Of a DNA stretch of 64,000 nt, positions 1 to 8,836 are shown one piece after another. The notes beneath the pieces are model-generated. The model was given only the letters and a program-made list of their open reading frames with translations, ran no database searches and was not told the DNA's origin. Source of the stretch: Arthrobacter oryzae (GTDB lineage: Bacteria > Actinomycetota > Actinomycetes > Actinomycetales > Micrococcaceae); NCBI RefSeq assembly GCF_030812315.1, contig NZ_JAUSSM010000005.1:326281-390280 (forward strand), given 5' to 3'. Both the position numbers and the translations under genes were made by a program. How positions within the stretch are numbered: position 1 is the first letter of the stretch; every line of letters begins with the position of its first letter.

Positions 1-635
1 GCACTGAAGCCAACAGCTCAGGCTCCGCCTCCGGGATCTGGAACCTTCCGAACATCCTGACGATGCTGCGGATTGCCCTGGTGCCGTTCTTCGTCTGGTT
101 CCTCGTCGCGGACGCCCCGGGGCTCGAAAGCCAGGACGGCGCCTGGCGCTGGGCCGCTGCCCTGACGTTCGCCGTCGCGATCTACACCGACAAGCTCGAC
201 GGCGACATCGCCCGCAGCCGGGGACTCATCACCAACTTCGGCAAGATCGCCGATCCCATCGCGGACAAACTGCTGACGGGCTCTGCCCTGGTGATGCTCT
301 CCCTCCTGAGCGAGCTGCCCTGGTGGATCACCATCCTGATCCTGGTCCGCGAGTGGGGAATCACGGCTCTCCGGTTCTTCGTCATCCGCTATGGCGTCAT
401 GCCGGCGTCGCGCGGCGGCAAACTGAAGACCGTTGTGCAGACCGTTGCGATCATGCTGTATGTGATTCCGCTCGCATCGCTGGCGCCCTGGCTGGGTGTG
501 GTCGCCTTCCTGGTGATGCTCGCCGCCGTCGCCATCACCGTCTGGACCGGAGTCCAGTATGTTGTTGAAGCACTCAAGCTGCGGGCGAGCGGACGGCGTG
601 CCGCCAGCCAGCGCATCCAAGGAGAAATGCCGTGA
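1..635 (+). CDS. pgsA: CDP-diacylglycerol--glycerol-3-phosphate 3-phosphatidyltransferase, 5' partial
   Basis: Integral membrane enzyme that makes phosphatidylglycerol phosphate from CDP-diacylglycerol and glycerol 3-phosphate, the committed step to phosphatidylglycerol and cardiolipin. The frame is open from the window edge and reads NLPNILTMLRI just before the first internal ATG at 63. That block is conserved in the family, so the true start lies upstream and ATG 63 is internal. The CDP-alcohol phosphotransferase signature DxxDGxxAR...GxxxDxxxD is visible at about nt 189-270 (DKLDGDIAR, then GKIADPIAD). Several hydrophobic membrane segments follow. The stop overlaps the cinA start by 4 bp (GTGA), so the two are translationally coupled. 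The family is certain; only the 5' end is missing. Confidence 0.93.
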   Translation, partial: TEANSSGSASGIWNLPNILTMLRIALVPFFVWFLVADAPGLESQDGAWRWAAALTFAVAIYTDKLDGDIARSRGLITNFGKIADPIADKLLTGSALVMLSLLSELPWWITILILVREWGITALRFFVIRYGVMPASRGGKLKTVVQTVAIMLYVIPLASLAPWLGVVAFLVMLAAVAITVWTGVQYVVEALKLRASGRRAASQRIQGEMP

Positions 636-1126
636 GCAATCTGCACCGCATCGCCGAACAGGCAGTTACCGGCGCCATCGCGCGGGGACTGACAGTCGCC
701 ACCGCCGAATCTCTGACAGCGGGCATGGTGACGGCGGTGCTCGCTGACACGCCAGGCGCCTCGGGCATGCTCCAGGGCGGCGTGGTGTCCTACCAGAACT
801 CGGTCAAGGCCGACGTCCTGGGCGTGCCCCAGGAGCTGCTTGACGCCGTCGGATCCGTCGAGGGAGCCGTTGCGGAAGCGATGGCGGCGGGAGCCCGAAA
901 GGCCTGCGGGGCTGACATCGGGGTGTCGACAACCGGCGTCGCGGGTCCGGAACCTCACGGCGGGAAAGCCGTGGGAACAGTCTTCGTCGGCATCGCCTCT
1001 TCGGCGGGCACGACGTCGTTCGGTTACGTTTTCGAGGGGAACCGCGCCGACATCCGCGGCCAGGCATGCGCGGCCGCTTTGGAGCGGCTGCTTGAGGCAC
1101 TATCTTCCGAGGCTTACCCGGCGTAA
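632..1126 (+). CDS. cinA: CinA family protein (nicotinamide-nucleotide amidohydrolase domain)
   Basis: A 164-residue stand-alone CinA C-terminal (PncC-type) domain. Family members deamidate nicotinamide mononucleotide to nicotinate mononucleotide in pyridine nucleotide salvage. The sequence shows the family pattern: TAESLTAGMV near the N-terminus, GGVVSYQNSVKADVLGV, and STTGVAGPEPHGGKAVGTVFVG in the centre. The N-terminal molybdopterin-binding half of full-length CinA is absent, as is common in actinobacteria. GTG start, overlapping the pgsA stop by 4 bp. The pgsA-cinA-XRE regulator order is a common actinobacterial arrangement upstream of recA. Enzymatic activity is inferred from the family. 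Confidence 0.9.
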   Translation: MSNLHRIAEQAVTGAIARGLTVATAESLTAGMVTAVLADTPGASGMLQGGVVSYQNSVKADVLGVPQELLDAVGSVEGAVAEAMAAGARKACGADIGVSTTGVAGPEPHGGKAVGTVFVGIASSAGTTSFGYVFEGNRADIRGQACAAALERLLEALSSEAYPA

Positions 1127-1195
1127 AGTTGCCGGGAACAAAATTTGATTCCTAATAGTTGTTACATTGTGTCGCTTCCGAATCATGGAGGCGCC

Positions 1196-1201
1196 TAGGA
1201 T
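1196..1201 (+). promoter_or_regulatory. Possible -10 element for the ClgR-like gene
   Basis: TAGGAT lies 67 bp before the first possible start of the downstream XRE gene, in a 141-bp gap that is AT-rich compared with its surroundings. A short hairpin (CGCC...GGGCG, about 1221-1235) follows in the would-be leader. No convincing -35 was seen, so this is tentative. Confidence 0.3.
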
Positions 1202-1267
1202 GAGTAAATAATTATTGGTTCGCCTGATGAGGGCGGACCTGACGTACGAGGGAGCAAGGCGATACAG

Positions 1268-1720
1268 ATGGTAAAGCAGCCCGTATCCGTGAACGGCGTT
1301 GTCCGCTGGAAGGATGTGGGCCTCGCCGATCAGGCAAAGAGCGAACAGAAGGAGCGCAAGATGGTAGTACTTCGTCACGAAATCGGTGATGTTCTGCGCG
1401 ACGTTCGCCAGCGCCAGGGCCGAACCCTCCGCGAAGTTTCACACAGTGCCCGGGTTTCCCTGGGTTACCTCAGTGAAGTGGAGCGCGGCCAGAAGGAAGC
1501 CTCTTCGGAGCTGCTGTCTTCGATCTGCTCGGCCCTGGACGTCCCGCTGTCCAGCATGCTCCGCGAAGTCAGCGACCGCGTTGCTGTCGCCGAGGGCGTT
1601 GCTGTTCCGGACACCGTCCCGCAGGAATTCTCGCAGCGTTATGGCCGCGACCTTGACCGCGAACTCAACACTGAACTGTCCGACGAACTGGCCAAGGGGC
1701 TGCTCTCGGGCGCCCGTTAA
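1268..1720 (+). CDS. clgR: XRE-family transcriptional regulator, ClgR-like
   Basis: Small DNA-binding protein with a Cro/CI helix-turn-helix ([33 protein letters not shown]) and an acidic tail. Position after pgsA-cinA and the [20 protein letters not shown] helix match ClgR, the actinobacterial activator of clp protease and stress genes. Two starts are plausible. ATG 1268 gives 150 residues, and its first 31 codons have genome-like GC-rich third positions. ATG 1361 gives 119 residues and has a better ribosome site (AAGGAG seven bases upstream). I keep the longer form on codon use, without certainty. Target genes cannot be read from this window. The gene ends at a strong hairpin shared with the convergent marR gene. 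Confidence 0.85.
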   Translation: MVKQPVSVNGVVRWKDVGLADQAKSEQKERKMVVLRHEIGDVLRDVRQRQGRTLREVSHSARVSLGYLSEVERGQKEASSELLSSICSALDVPLSSMLREVSDRVAVAEGVAVPDTVPQEFSQRYGRDLDRELNTELSDELAKGLLSGAR

Positions 1721-1758
1721 CCCACGTCGTTCAGAGTCAGCCACACCAGACTCACGCG

Positions 1759-1787
1759 AAGGGCCTCCGGCTAAGCCGGAGGCCCTT
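1759..1787. terminator. Bidirectional hairpin terminator between clgR-like gene and marR
   Basis: Perfect 13-bp inverted repeat (AAGGGCCTCCGGC / GCCGGAGGCCCTT) with a 3-nt loop between two convergent genes. There is no long T tract, which is normal in this GC-rich group. Confidence 0.8.
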
Positions 1788-1792
1788 CGGCG

Positions 1793-2335
1793 TTACGTGC
1801 TGGGGTTAAGCCCGGGCCGGTTTGCTTCGTCTTTCGGGAAGCCGTCGCGCTCATACGTCGCGTTGAGCTTCGCCATGTAGGCGGCAAGGGTCTGCAGTTC
1901 TTCCACCGGCCATTCGCCCAGCCGCTCCCGGAAGACCTCCCGCCGGGCGTCCTGGACCTGGTGCATCTTCTCCTCGCCCTTCGGGGTCAACCGGATGGTC
2001 TGGGCGCGGCCGTCGAGGGGATCCGCTTCCTTGGACACCAGGCCGATGCTCTCAAGGAATGCGATCTGCCGGCTGACTGACGGCTTGCCGACGCCGATGC
2101 ATGACGCCAGCTCCGTGAGTCTGATGGGACCCTCCCGGCGGATGACCGTCAGGAGGCCATAGGCTGCCGGTTCCATGTCCGGGTGCACTTCCCGCGACAG
2201 CTGCTGAGACAGGGCGCGGCCACGGCGCCAGAACAGGCTGATCTGGTGTTCCACGGTGCGCAGGGCCGCGTCGACGCTGTTTTCGGTGGTCCCTGAAGCA
2301 TCGGGTTCCACGGCTGGGTTGCTCATGGCAACCAT
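1793..2335 (-). CDS. MarR-family transcriptional regulator
   Basis: A 180-residue winged-helix regulator. The MarR core runs from about residue 25 to 150: an N-terminal helix (ALRTVEHQISLFWRRGRALSQQL), the recognition region (RLTELASCIGVGKPSVSRQIAFLESIGLV) and the wing (DPLDGRAQTIRLTPKGEE). Such proteins bind palindromes as dimers and are released by small ligands or oxidation; the ligand here is unknown. It is divergent from the DUF3046 gene across 44 bp containing a 12-bp-period direct repeat. The start is either the first ATG (2335) or the ATG three codons later (2326). Neither has a good ribosome site, so the transcript may be nearly leaderless. Confidence 0.88.
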   Translation of the reverse strand: MVAMSNPAVEPDASGTTENSVDAALRTVEHQISLFWRRGRALSQQLSREVHPDMEPAAYGLLTVIRREGPIRLTELASCIGVGKPSVSRQIAFLESIGLVSKEADPLDGRAQTIRLTPKGEEKMHQVQDARREVFRERLGEWPVEELQTLAAYMAKLNATYERDGFPKDEANRPGLNPST

Positions 2336-2346
2336 TCTATTGGCCC

Positions 2347-2366
2347 AAGGCGTGGCCTAAGGCGTG
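2347..2366. promoter_or_regulatory. Direct repeat between marR and DUF3046, possible operator
   Basis: AAGGCGTG occurs twice with a 12-bp period in the 44-bp divergent gap, a suggestive place for MarR autoregulation. MarR sites are usually inverted repeats, so this is only a candidate. Confidence 0.3.
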
Positions 2367-2379
2367 AGAGACTTTATCG

Positions 2380-2604
2380 GTGAGAATCAGCGACTTTTGG
2401 CGGCTAATGGACGATGAGTTCGGGGCAGGCTACTCCCGTGTCCTCAGCAGCTCACTGGTGCTGGCGGGTGTCGGTGGCCGGACCGCGGACCAGGCGCTGG
2501 CAGCCGGCGTTCCCCCGCGGCAGGTCTGGCTCGCGATGTGCGACGTGCAGGACGTCCCGGCGGACCGGCGCCTCGGCAGGGACGTCAAGCCCTCCCGGAA
2601 CTGA
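2380..2604 (+). CDS. DUF3046 domain-containing protein
   Basis: A 74-residue actinobacterial protein of unknown function. It has the characteristic start RISDFWRLMDDEFGAGYSRVLSSSLVLAGVGGRTADQALAAGVPPRQVWLAMCD and a short basic end. GTG start at 2380. Members of this family usually sit just upstream of recA, as here (209 bp before recA), which suggests but does not show a link to DNA repair. No signal peptide or membrane segment is seen. Confidence 0.85.
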   Translation: MRISDFWRLMDDEFGAGYSRVLSSSLVLAGVGGRTADQALAAGVPPRQVWLAMCDVQDVPADRRLGRDVKPSRN

Positions 2605-2656
2605 TCCATGGCGCCCTGGAACCGGATGGCTCTGCCCTGACACGCCGGGTGATTGT

Positions 2657-2672
2657 TCGAATATCTGTTCGG
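2657..2672. promoter_or_regulatory. LexA (SOS) box upstream of recA
   Basis: TCGAATATCTGTTCGG matches the actinobacterial/Bacillus-type SOS consensus TCGAAC-N4-GTTCGA at 10 of 12 specified positions. It is 142-157 bp upstream of recA and just before a possible -10 (TATGCT, about 2680). lexA is in this window, so damage-inducible recA control is expected. Confidence 0.85.
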
Positions 2673-2813
2673 ATACGGCTATGCTTTTTTCAGAGCGTTT
2701 TCCACATACGCAATGTCATCCGGCAAGAATGTCGGTGGGTGCCGTTAGTGTCGGTGATGACAGATAAGGGCCGCTCAGGCCACTCCACAGCGAGAAAACT
2801 AGAGGTGTGAACC

Positions 2814-3869
2814 ATGGCGGCAGCCCCGGATCGTCAGAAGGCGCTCGATGCAGCGCTTGCCCAGATCGACAAGCAGTTCGGCAAAGGCTCCGTCATGCGG
2901 CTGGGCGACGAAGTACGTGCTCCCATCGAAGTAATCCCCACCGGCTCCATTGCCTTGGACGTTGCGCTGGGAATTGGTGGCCTGCCGCGCGGCCGCGTCG
3001 TGGAAATCTACGGCCCGGAATCATCGGGCAAGACCACCGTGGCGCTGCATGCGGTCGCGAATGCCCAGCGCCTGGGCGGCATCGCTGCATTCATCGACGC
3101 AGAGCACGCCCTGGACCCGGAATACGCTGCCAAGCTGGGTGTCGATACCGACGCGCTGCTGGTGTCCCAGCCGGACACCGGTGAGCAGGCCTTGGAAATC
3201 ATGGACATGCTGATCGGCTCGGGGTCCCTCGATGTCATCGTCATCGACTCCGTGGCAGCCCTTGTGCCCCGCGCGGAAATCGAAGGCGACATGGGCGACA
3301 GCCACGTCGGCCTGCAGGCCCGGCTGATGAGCCAAGCGCTCCGTAAGATCACCGGACGATTGAGCCAGACCAAGACCACTGCCATCTTCATCAACCAGCT
3401 GCGTGAGAAGATCGGCGTCTTCTTTGGCTCGCCCGAGACCACCACCGGTGGTAAGGCGCTGAAGTTCTACGCCTCCATCCGCATCGACGTTCGCCGCATC
3501 CAGACGCTGAAGGAAGGCGCTGATTCGGTGGGCAACCGCACCAAGGCGAAAATCGTCAAGAACAAGATGGCTCCGCCCTTCAAAATCGCCGAATTCGACA
3601 TCATCTACGGCCAGGGCATCTCACGCGAGGGCGGCATCATCGACATGGGCGTGGAGCACGGCCTGATCAAGAAGTCCGGTTCCTGGTTCACTTACGACGG
3701 TGACCAGCTCGGCCAAGGCATGGAGAACTCGCGGCGCTTCCTGCGTGACAACCCGGAGCTGGCCGCGGAGCTGGAGCGCCTCATCAAGGAGAAGCTCGGC
3801 GTCGGCGTCAAGCCCGCCGAGGCTGAGAAGGAAGCGTCTCCGAAGCTCAAGGCCGTTGACGGTTTCTAG
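2814..3869 (+). CDS. recA: Recombinase RecA
   Basis: Cytosolic strand-exchange ATPase and co-protease that triggers LexA self-cleavage. At 351 residues it is normal in length. Walker A is GPESSGKT at residues 67-74, with Walker B-like [14 protein letters not shown] and the L2 loop region [30 protein letters not shown]. The C-terminal tail is rich in Lys and Glu. No intein is present, unlike some actinobacterial RecA proteins. ATG start with AGAGGTG upstream. The gene is preceded by an SOS box and followed by a hairpin and recX. Confidence 0.98.
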   Translation: MAAAPDRQKALDAALAQIDKQFGKGSVMRLGDEVRAPIEVIPTGSIALDVALGIGGLPRGRVVEIYGPESSGKTTVALHAVANAQRLGGIAAFIDAEHALDPEYAAKLGVDTDALLVSQPDTGEQALEIMDMLIGSGSLDVIVIDSVAALVPRAEIEGDMGDSHVGLQARLMSQALRKITGRLSQTKTTAIFINQLREKIGVFFGSPETTTGGKALKFYASIRIDVRRIQTLKEGADSVGNRTKAKIVKNKMAPPFKIAEFDIIYGQGISREGGIIDMGVEHGLIKKSGSWFTYDGDQLGQGMENSRRFLRDNPELAAELERLIKEKLGVGVKPAEAEKEASPKLKAVDGF

Positions 3870-3884
3870 GGGCCACGGGCGGAG

Positions 3885-3918
3885 CGGGCCAGGATTCCGA
3901 TCCCGGAAACCTGGCCCG
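3885..3918 (+). terminator. Hairpin between recA and recX, possible partial terminator
   Basis: Arms CGGGCCAGG (3885-3893) and CCTGGCCCG (3910-3918) are perfectly complementary, with a smaller inner TTCCG/CGGAA stem. No T tract follows. In E. coli a recA-recX hairpin limits read-through so that RecX is made in far lower amounts than RecA; this one is placed to do the same. Confidence 0.6.
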
Positions 3919-3945
3919 GCTGCATTTGGCGATGCCGGCCAGGAC

Positions 3946-4512
3946 GTGGTCTTACCCGCCGGGACGGGGTTCGCCCCGGAGCCGCAAGCGGAGCAGGACG
4001 CTGAGCCGGACCCGGCCTCGGTGGCGCGGGCTATTGTGCTGCGGCAGCTCACCACGTCGCCGAAAAGCAGGTTGCAGCTGGCCCGCAAGCTCGCCGAACG
4101 CAATGTTCCCGAGGACGTGGCCGAGGCAGTCCTGGACAGGTTCGAAGAAGTCCGGCTCGTGGATGACGCCGAGTTTGCGGACATGTGGGTCCGGAGCAGG
4201 TCCCAGACCCGGAAGCTCGCCAAGGGGGCGCTGCGGCGTGAGCTTGCGGACAAGGGTATCGAGGCCGACATTGCGGCCCGGGCCTTGGAGCAGCTCAGTG
4301 ACGAAGCCGAGGAGTCTGCCGCCCGTGAACTCGTCCAGCGCAAGCTCAAAGGCACAGCAGGCCTCACGGACCGCGCCGAGCGGGACAAAGTCACGCGCCG
4401 TCTGGCGTCGATGCTGGCCCGGAAGGGATACCAGCCGTCGCAGGCCTTCCGGATCGTGGGCGAGGTGCTGGACGCCGTTGCCGGCGAAGAGGCGGAAACG
4501 GAATTCCTGTGA
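3946..4512 (+). CDS. recX: Regulatory protein RecX
   Basis: Inhibitor of RecA filaments. Three-helix RecX repeats are visible: VARAIVLRQLTTSPKSRLQLARKLAERNVPEDVAEAVLDRFEEVRLVDDAEFADMWV, then SQTRKLAKGALRRELADKGIEADIAARALEQL, then RRLASMLARKGYQPSQAFRIVGEVL. The frame stays open far into recA, but the only sensible start after recA is GTG 3946. It gives 188 residues and places the intergenic hairpin outside the gene. The ribosome site is poor, and a TTG overlapping the recA end is an alternative, so the start is uncertain while the identity is not. Confidence 0.88.
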   Translation: MVLPAGTGFAPEPQAEQDAEPDPASVARAIVLRQLTTSPKSRLQLARKLAERNVPEDVAEAVLDRFEEVRLVDDAEFADMWVRSRSQTRKLAKGALRRELADKGIEADIAARALEQLSDEAEESAARELVQRKLKGTAGLTDRAERDKVTRRLASMLARKGYQPSQAFRIVGEVLDAVAGEEAETEFL

Positions 4513-4529
4513 ACCGGTACCCTTAACAG

Positions 4530-6098
4530 GTGAGTTTGACCATTCCCTCCCCAGCGTCCGGCACCAGCACTTCCGCCAGCACCGATGGAGCACCCGCAGC
4601 GGCTGCGCCACGTACTTACCAGGTGCGCACTTTTGGCTGCCAAATGAACGTGCACGACTCCGAGCGGATGGCCGGGATGCTTGAGGGCGCCGGGTACGTC
4701 CCGGCGTCCGGTGAGCACGCCGACGTCGTGGTGTTCAACACGTGCGCCGTCCGGGAGAACGCCGACAACAAGCTCTACGGCAACCTCGGGATGCTGGCCC
4801 CGGTCAAGGCGGCCAACCCGGGAATGCAGATCGCGGTGGGCGGCTGCCTGGCCCAGAAGGACCGCGAGACCATCCTGAAGAAGGCCCCGTGGGTGGACGC
4901 TGTTTTCGGCACCCACAATGTCGGCGCCCTTCCCGCGCTGCTCGACCGCGCCCGGCACAACAATGAAGCGCAGCTCGAGATCCTGGAATCACTCGACGTT
5001 TTTCCCTCCACCCTCCCCACGAAGCGGGACTCCGTGTACTCGGGCTGGGTATCGATTTCGGTTGGCTGCAACAACACCTGCACCTTCTGCATCGTCCCTG
5101 CCCTGCGGGGCAAGGAGAAGGACCGCCGCCCGGGCGACATCCTTGCCGAGATTCAGGCGCTGGTGGACGACGGCGCCATCGAGGTGACGCTCCTGGGCCA
5201 GAACGTGAACTCCTACGGCGTGGAATTCGGCGATCGCCAGGCGTTCTCCAAGCTGCTGCGCGCCTGCGGTGAAATCGAAGGACTGGAGCGGGTCCGTTTC
5301 ACCAGCCCGCACCCCGCTGCGTTTACCGACGACGTCATCGATGCCATGGCCGAAACCCCGAACGTGATGCCGCAGCTCCACATGCCCCTGCAGTCGGGCT
5401 CGGACAAAGTACTCAAGGACATGAAGCGGTCGTACCGCTCCACCAAATTCCTGGGCATCCTGGACAAAGTCCGGGAACGGATTCCGCATGCCGCCATCTC
5501 GACGGACATCATCGTCGGCTTTCCCGGCGAAACCGACGAGGACTTCCAGGCCACGCTGGACGTCGTCGAAAAGTCGCGCTTCGCCACTGCGTTCACGTTC
5601 CAGTATTCCAAGCGTCCCGGCACCCCCGCGGCTGACCTGCCGGACCAGCTCCCCAAGGCCGTGGTGCAGGAGCGCTTTGAGCGCCTGACCGCCCTGCAGG
5701 ACCGGATCGCGGCCGAGGAAAACGCCCGTCAGCTGGGCCGCAGGGTGGAAGTCATGGTCACGGCTCAGTCCGGCCGCAAGGCGGAGGAAACACACCGGCT
5801 GTCAGGCCGGTCGCAGGACCAGCGGCTGGTGCATTTCTCGGTCCCGGAGGGTGCGGAGAAGCCCCGCCCCGGAGACCTTGTGACCGTCACTATCACGGAA
5901 GCCGCTGCGTTCCACCTGGTGGCCGATCCGGCATCGCCGGAAGACTACGCGCTCCGCCGATCGCGCGCCGGAGACGCCTGGGACAGGTCCCAGGCCGACT
6001 CCTGCGGCGCCCCGGCGCCCGGCAGCGGCTCCGGTGCAAACGGCAGCAGGAGCGGCGTGTCCCTCGGTATGCCGGCGCTCCCCGTCCGCCGCAGCTAG
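4530..6098 (+). CDS. miaB: tRNA-2-methylthio-N6-dimethylallyladenosine synthase
   Basis: Radical SAM methylthiotransferase that adds the 2-methylthio group to i6A37 of tRNAs reading U-starting codons. The UPF0004 N-terminal domain carries three cluster cysteines ([21 protein letters not shown]). The radical SAM motif is CNNTCTFC at about residue 178. A TRAM domain ([12 protein letters not shown]...[11 protein letters not shown]) lies before a poorly conserved tail of about 55 residues rich in Gly, Ser and Ala. GTG start after a short gap from recX. miaA follows 3 bp after the stop, so the enzyme that makes its substrate is co-expressed. Confidence 0.97.
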   Translation: MSLTIPSPASGTSTSASTDGAPAAAAPRTYQVRTFGCQMNVHDSERMAGMLEGAGYVPASGEHADVVVFNTCAVRENADNKLYGNLGMLAPVKAANPGMQIAVGGCLAQKDRETILKKAPWVDAVFGTHNVGALPALLDRARHNNEAQLEILESLDVFPSTLPTKRDSVYSGWVSISVGCNNTCTFCIVPALRGKEKDRRPGDILAEIQALVDDGAIEVTLLGQNVNSYGVEFGDRQAFSKLLRACGEIEGLERVRFTSPHPAAFTDDVIDAMAETPNVMPQLHMPLQSGSDKVLKDMKRSYRSTKFLGILDKVRERIPHAAISTDIIVGFPGETDEDFQATLDVVEKSRFATAFTFQYSKRPGTPAADLPDQLPKAVVQERFERLTALQDRIAAEENARQLGRRVEVMVTAQSGRKAEETHRLSGRSQDQRLVHFSVPEGAEKPRPGDLVTVTITEAAAFHLVADPASPEDYALRRSRAGDAWDRSQADSCGAPAPGSGSGANGSRSGVSLGMPALPVRRS

Positions 6099-6101
6099 GC
6101 A

Positions 6102-7064
6102 ATGGCCACGTCCGCAGGGAACGGTCAGGACGCCCCAGTGCCCTCGGCTGAGGTGGGCGGTTCCGACGCCCGTCAGCCGCCTGTCATTGCGGTGGTCGGA
6201 CCCACCGGATCCGGGAAATCGGACCTCGCCGTGGCACTGGCGCTGGAACTTGACGGCGAGGTCATCAACGCGGACGCCATGCAGTTCTACCGTGGCATGG
6301 ACATCGGCACAGCCAAGATTACGGCGGAGGAGCGCAGGGGAGTCCGGCACCACCTGCTGGACACCCTCGACGTCACGCAGGAAGCCAGTGTGTCCGATTT
6401 CCAGCGGGAGGCGCGCGCTGCCGTCGCCGAGATCCACAGCCGGGGCAAGCGGGCCATCCTCGTCGGCGGATCCGGCTTGTATGTCCGGGCCGCCCTGGAC
6501 GTGCTCGAGTTTCCCGGTACGGATCCGGGTATCAGGCGCCGTCTCGAAGCGGAGGTCGACAAAGCCGGCCTGGCAACGCTGCGCACCAGGTTGGAAGCCG
6601 TGGACCCGGTTTCTGCCGCCCGGCTGGGAGACGCCCGCAGGGTGGTCCGCGCTCTGGAGGTTTTCGAGCTGACAGGGCGCCCGTTCAGCTCCTTCATGCC
6701 GGCCCGGGAGTACTTTCAGCCAGCGGTCCAGATCGGGCTCGAGGTGGACCGGGAGCTCCTGAAGGACAGGCTGGCACAGCGTGTCCACCGCATGGTTGCC
6801 AACGGACTTCAGGCCGAAGTGCAGCGGCTGGACGCGGCGGGGCTGAGGAACGGAAAAACCGCATCCCGTGCCTTGGGCTATGCCCAGTTCCTCAAGGTTC
6901 TTGATGGTGAATGGGATGCCGGCCAGGCCACGGAAGAAACCATTGCCGCCACACGAAAATTCGCCCGCCGGCAGCTCACCTGGTTCAGGGCCGATCCCCG
7001 CATCATGTGGCTCGACTGGCAGGACCCGGACCTGGTGGACAAGGCAACGGCTGTCTGCCGCTGA
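6102..7064 (+). CDS. miaA: tRNA dimethylallyltransferase
   Basis: Transfers the dimethylallyl group to A37 of tRNAs, the step before MiaB. The P-loop [11 protein letters not shown] is at about residue 33 and is followed by [18 protein letters not shown] (substrate and magnesium contacts). [10 protein letters not shown] and [10 protein letters not shown] further along are family signatures. At 320 residues it is of usual size, with about 20 extra N-terminal residues before the core. ATG start 3 bp after miaB, clearly the same operon. Confidence 0.97.
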   Translation: MATSAGNGQDAPVPSAEVGGSDARQPPVIAVVGPTGSGKSDLAVALALELDGEVINADAMQFYRGMDIGTAKITAEERRGVRHHLLDTLDVTQEASVSDFQREARAAVAEIHSRGKRAILVGGSGLYVRAALDVLEFPGTDPGIRRRLEAEVDKAGLATLRTRLEAVDPVSAARLGDARRVVRALEVFELTGRPFSSFMPAREYFQPAVQIGLEVDRELLKDRLAQRVHRMVANGLQAEVQRLDAAGLRNGKTASRALGYAQFLKVLDGEWDAGQATEETIAATRKFARRQLTWFRADPRIMWLDWQDPDLVDKATAVCR

Positions 7065-7086
7065 GTCAGCGCCGCCCAGCCAGCGC

Positions 7087-7148
7087 CTTACCTGCAGCGC
7101 CCGTGCCCGCCTCCGCCCTTACGTGCAGCGCCCCGTGCCCGCCTCCGC
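7087..7148. repeat. Two-copy tandem repeat (about 31 bp) upstream of dapF
   Basis: Copies at 7087-7116 and 7118-7148 differ by one substitution and one inserted C. They fill much of the miaA-dapF gap. No hairpin or promoter function is evident. Confidence 0.7.
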
Positions 7149-7192
7149 GCACGGTTTTCGGGCCAGTCCTCCCGTGACGGTAATCTTGAACC

Positions 7193-8137
7193 ATGGACGA
7201 AACCCTTGCACCCACCCCTGACCGCACCCTCCAGGGGTTGAGCGGCCTGGCCTTCTCCAAGGGCCACGGCACCGGCAATGATTTCGTGCTTGTTGCTGAT
7301 CCTTCGGGCACGTGGCCCATCGCGCCCGAGCAGGTCGTGGAACTCTGCGACCGCCACCGCGGAATCGGCGGCGACGGGCTGATACGCGCCGTGCCGTCAC
7401 GCTACCTTCCGGAAGGGCGTGAGCTGCAGGCAGTCCACCCGGACGCCGAGTGGTTCATGGACTACCGCAACGGTGACGGCTCCCTGTCGGAAATGTGCGG
7501 CAACGGCGTGCGGGTCTTTGTCCACTTCCTCATTGCCGAAGGCCTTGTCCGCCTGGACGCCGGCGATGCCCTGACCATCGGCACGCGAGGGGGCGTCAAA
7601 ACGGTCGTGCGGACCGACAACGGTTACGCCGTGGACATGGGGCCGTGGGAATTCATCTTCCCCGGTGAAGCCACAGCACGGGCCATGGACTCGCTCGTGA
7701 CCGCCGACGGCCTTGAAGTGCCGCGCCCGGCGCTGTCCGTCAGCATGGGGAACCCGCATACGGTGGTGGCTCTGGCAGAGCTCAGCGAACTGGAGGCAAC
7801 GCAGCTTTTCAAGGCACCGCACGTTGACCCGAAGCCGGCCAACGGCACCAACGTCGAGTTCGTCGTCCCGTCCGAACCGCTGGTGCACGACGGCGTGGGG
7901 ACAGTCACCATGCGCGTCCACGAGCGCGGCGTGGGGGAAACGCAGTCCTGCGGCACCGGCGCCTGCGCAGCGGCCGTTGCCATCCGCCACTGGGCCGGGC
8001 AGGGCGCTCCGGACGCCTGGAACGTAAACGTGCCCGGCGGCGTCGTCGGCGTGAAATTCTTTCCGGGGCCGGAAGGCCACGAGCATGTGGAGCTCAGCGG
8101 TCCGGCCGTAATCGTGGCTAGTGGGACGCTTTCCTGA
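7193..8137 (+). CDS. dapF: Diaminopimelate epimerase
   Basis: Interconverts LL- and meso-diaminopimelate for lysine and peptidoglycan synthesis. The two catalytic cysteines are in SEMCGNGVRVF and TQSCGTGACAAA. The N-terminal FSKGHGTGNDFVLV and ERGVGETQSCGTGA blocks are typical. Length (314 residues) is slightly above average because of a hydrophilic N-terminal leader of about 20 residues. The 3' end overlaps the convergent methyltransferase gene by 20 bp. Confidence 0.96.
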   Translation: MDETLAPTPDRTLQGLSGLAFSKGHGTGNDFVLVADPSGTWPIAPEQVVELCDRHRGIGGDGLIRAVPSRYLPEGRELQAVHPDAEWFMDYRNGDGSLSEMCGNGVRVFVHFLIAEGLVRLDAGDALTIGTRGGVKTVVRTDNGYAVDMGPWEFIFPGEATARAMDSLVTADGLEVPRPALSVSMGNPHTVVALAELSELEATQLFKAPHVDPKPANGTNVEFVVPSEPLVHDGVGTVTMRVHERGVGETQSCGTGACAAAVAIRHWAGQGAPDAWNVNVPGGVVGVKFFPGPEGHEHVELSGPAVIVASGTLS

Positions 8138-8732
8138 CCCTGAGGATCCTGAATGACTTCGAGGTGCTTTCGCGGGTGACCGTAAAGCTGCTGTCCAGTT
8201 CGGCGCCCAGCCAGCGCTGCAGCGAATCCGAACCGAGGTTTTTCTGGACAACCAGCCAGGCGGACCCGCCCGGGGCCAGCCGCGGCAGCCACAGCAGCAG
8301 CAGGGAGTGAAGTTCGTCCTTGCCGATCCGGATCGGCGGATTGGACCAGATGGTGTCGAACCTGAGGCTGGGATCGACGTCGTCCGGCAGGGTGGCGGTG
8401 ACGTTGTTAAGCCCCAGCAGGCCGGCGTTCTCGTTGGTCAATGCGACGCACCGCTCGTTCACGTCCACAGCATAGACGTGTGCGTGCGGGGCCCGGAGGG
8501 CCAAGGTCAGGGCGATAGGGCCCCAGCCGCAGCCGATGTCCAGCAGGTTGCCCTGCGGTGACGGTGCCGGCGCTTCAGCCAGCAGGATGGCGGTACCCTT
8601 GTCGATCCCGTCGGGGCTGAAGATACCGCTGGAGGTCTGCAGCTTGCGGGTTTCACCGGCGAGCTCCACGGTTAGCGGCTTTCGCGTGAACGGCCCGGCC
8701 GGCTGGGCGCTGAAATAGTGTGCAGACTCCAT
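8118..8732 (-). CDS. Class I SAM-dependent methyltransferase, RsmC/MTS type
   Basis: A 204-residue single-domain methyltransferase. SAM-binding motif I is LLDIGCGWGPIALTLAL at about residue 63, motif II is VYAVDVNERCVALT, and the catalytic motif is SNPPIRIG, the NPP[F/Y/I] seen in enzymes that methylate exocyclic amines of bases. This resembles the C-terminal half of RsmC (16S rRNA m2G1207), the usual annotation of such actinobacterial proteins. The substrate is not proven. It overlaps the dapF 3' end convergently and lies upstream of, and divergent from, the hflX leader. Confidence 0.85.
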   Translation of the reverse strand: MESAHYFSAQPAGPFTRKPLTVELAGETRKLQTSSGIFSPDGIDKGTAILLAEAPAPSPQGNLLDIGCGWGPIALTLALRAPHAHVYAVDVNERCVALTNENAGLLGLNNVTATLPDDVDPSLRFDTIWSNPPIRIGKDELHSLLLLWLPRLAPGGSAWLVVQKNLGSDSLQRWLGAELDSSFTVTRESTSKSFRILRVRKASH

Positions 8733-8799
8733 AACTCGCCAGATTAGTTGGCCCGGGCGCGGATGGGAAACGCGGGGGAACGGGACAAGGAAACCGGTC

Positions 8800-8808
8800 T
8801 GCTAATCT
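8800..8808 (+). promoter_or_regulatory. Extended -10 promoter element for the hflX leader
   Basis: TGCTAATCT fits an extended -10 (TGn-TAnnnT). It ends 7 nt before an ATG at 8816, which would place transcription initiation at or next to that ATG and make the short leader frame leaderless. No strong -35 is evident, consistent with the extended -10. Confidence 0.55.
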
Positions 8809-8815
8809 TTAATCC

Positions 8816-8836
8816 ATGTTCTTGATCTTTGAGTAG
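8816..8836 (+). CDS. Six-residue leader peptide MFLIFE upstream of hflX
   Basis: ATG TTC TTG ATC TTT GAG TAG. The codons encode M-F-L-I-F-E and start 7 nt after an extended -10 element, so this is probably a leaderless reading frame at the 5' end of the hflX mRNA. The peptide closely resembles MYLIFM, which I recall as the leader peptide of the msrD macrolide-resistance gene that stalls drug-bound ribosomes to induce the downstream gene. HflX itself splits stalled or antibiotic-blocked ribosomes. I infer a drug- or stall-sensing regulatory peptide; translation and stalling are unproven. Confidence 0.55.
   Translation: MFLIFE

Noticed and set aside
3621..4958. A 445-codon minus-strand frame over recA, recX and miaB
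   Set aside because: Shadow of three well-defined genes; no ribosome site or domain.
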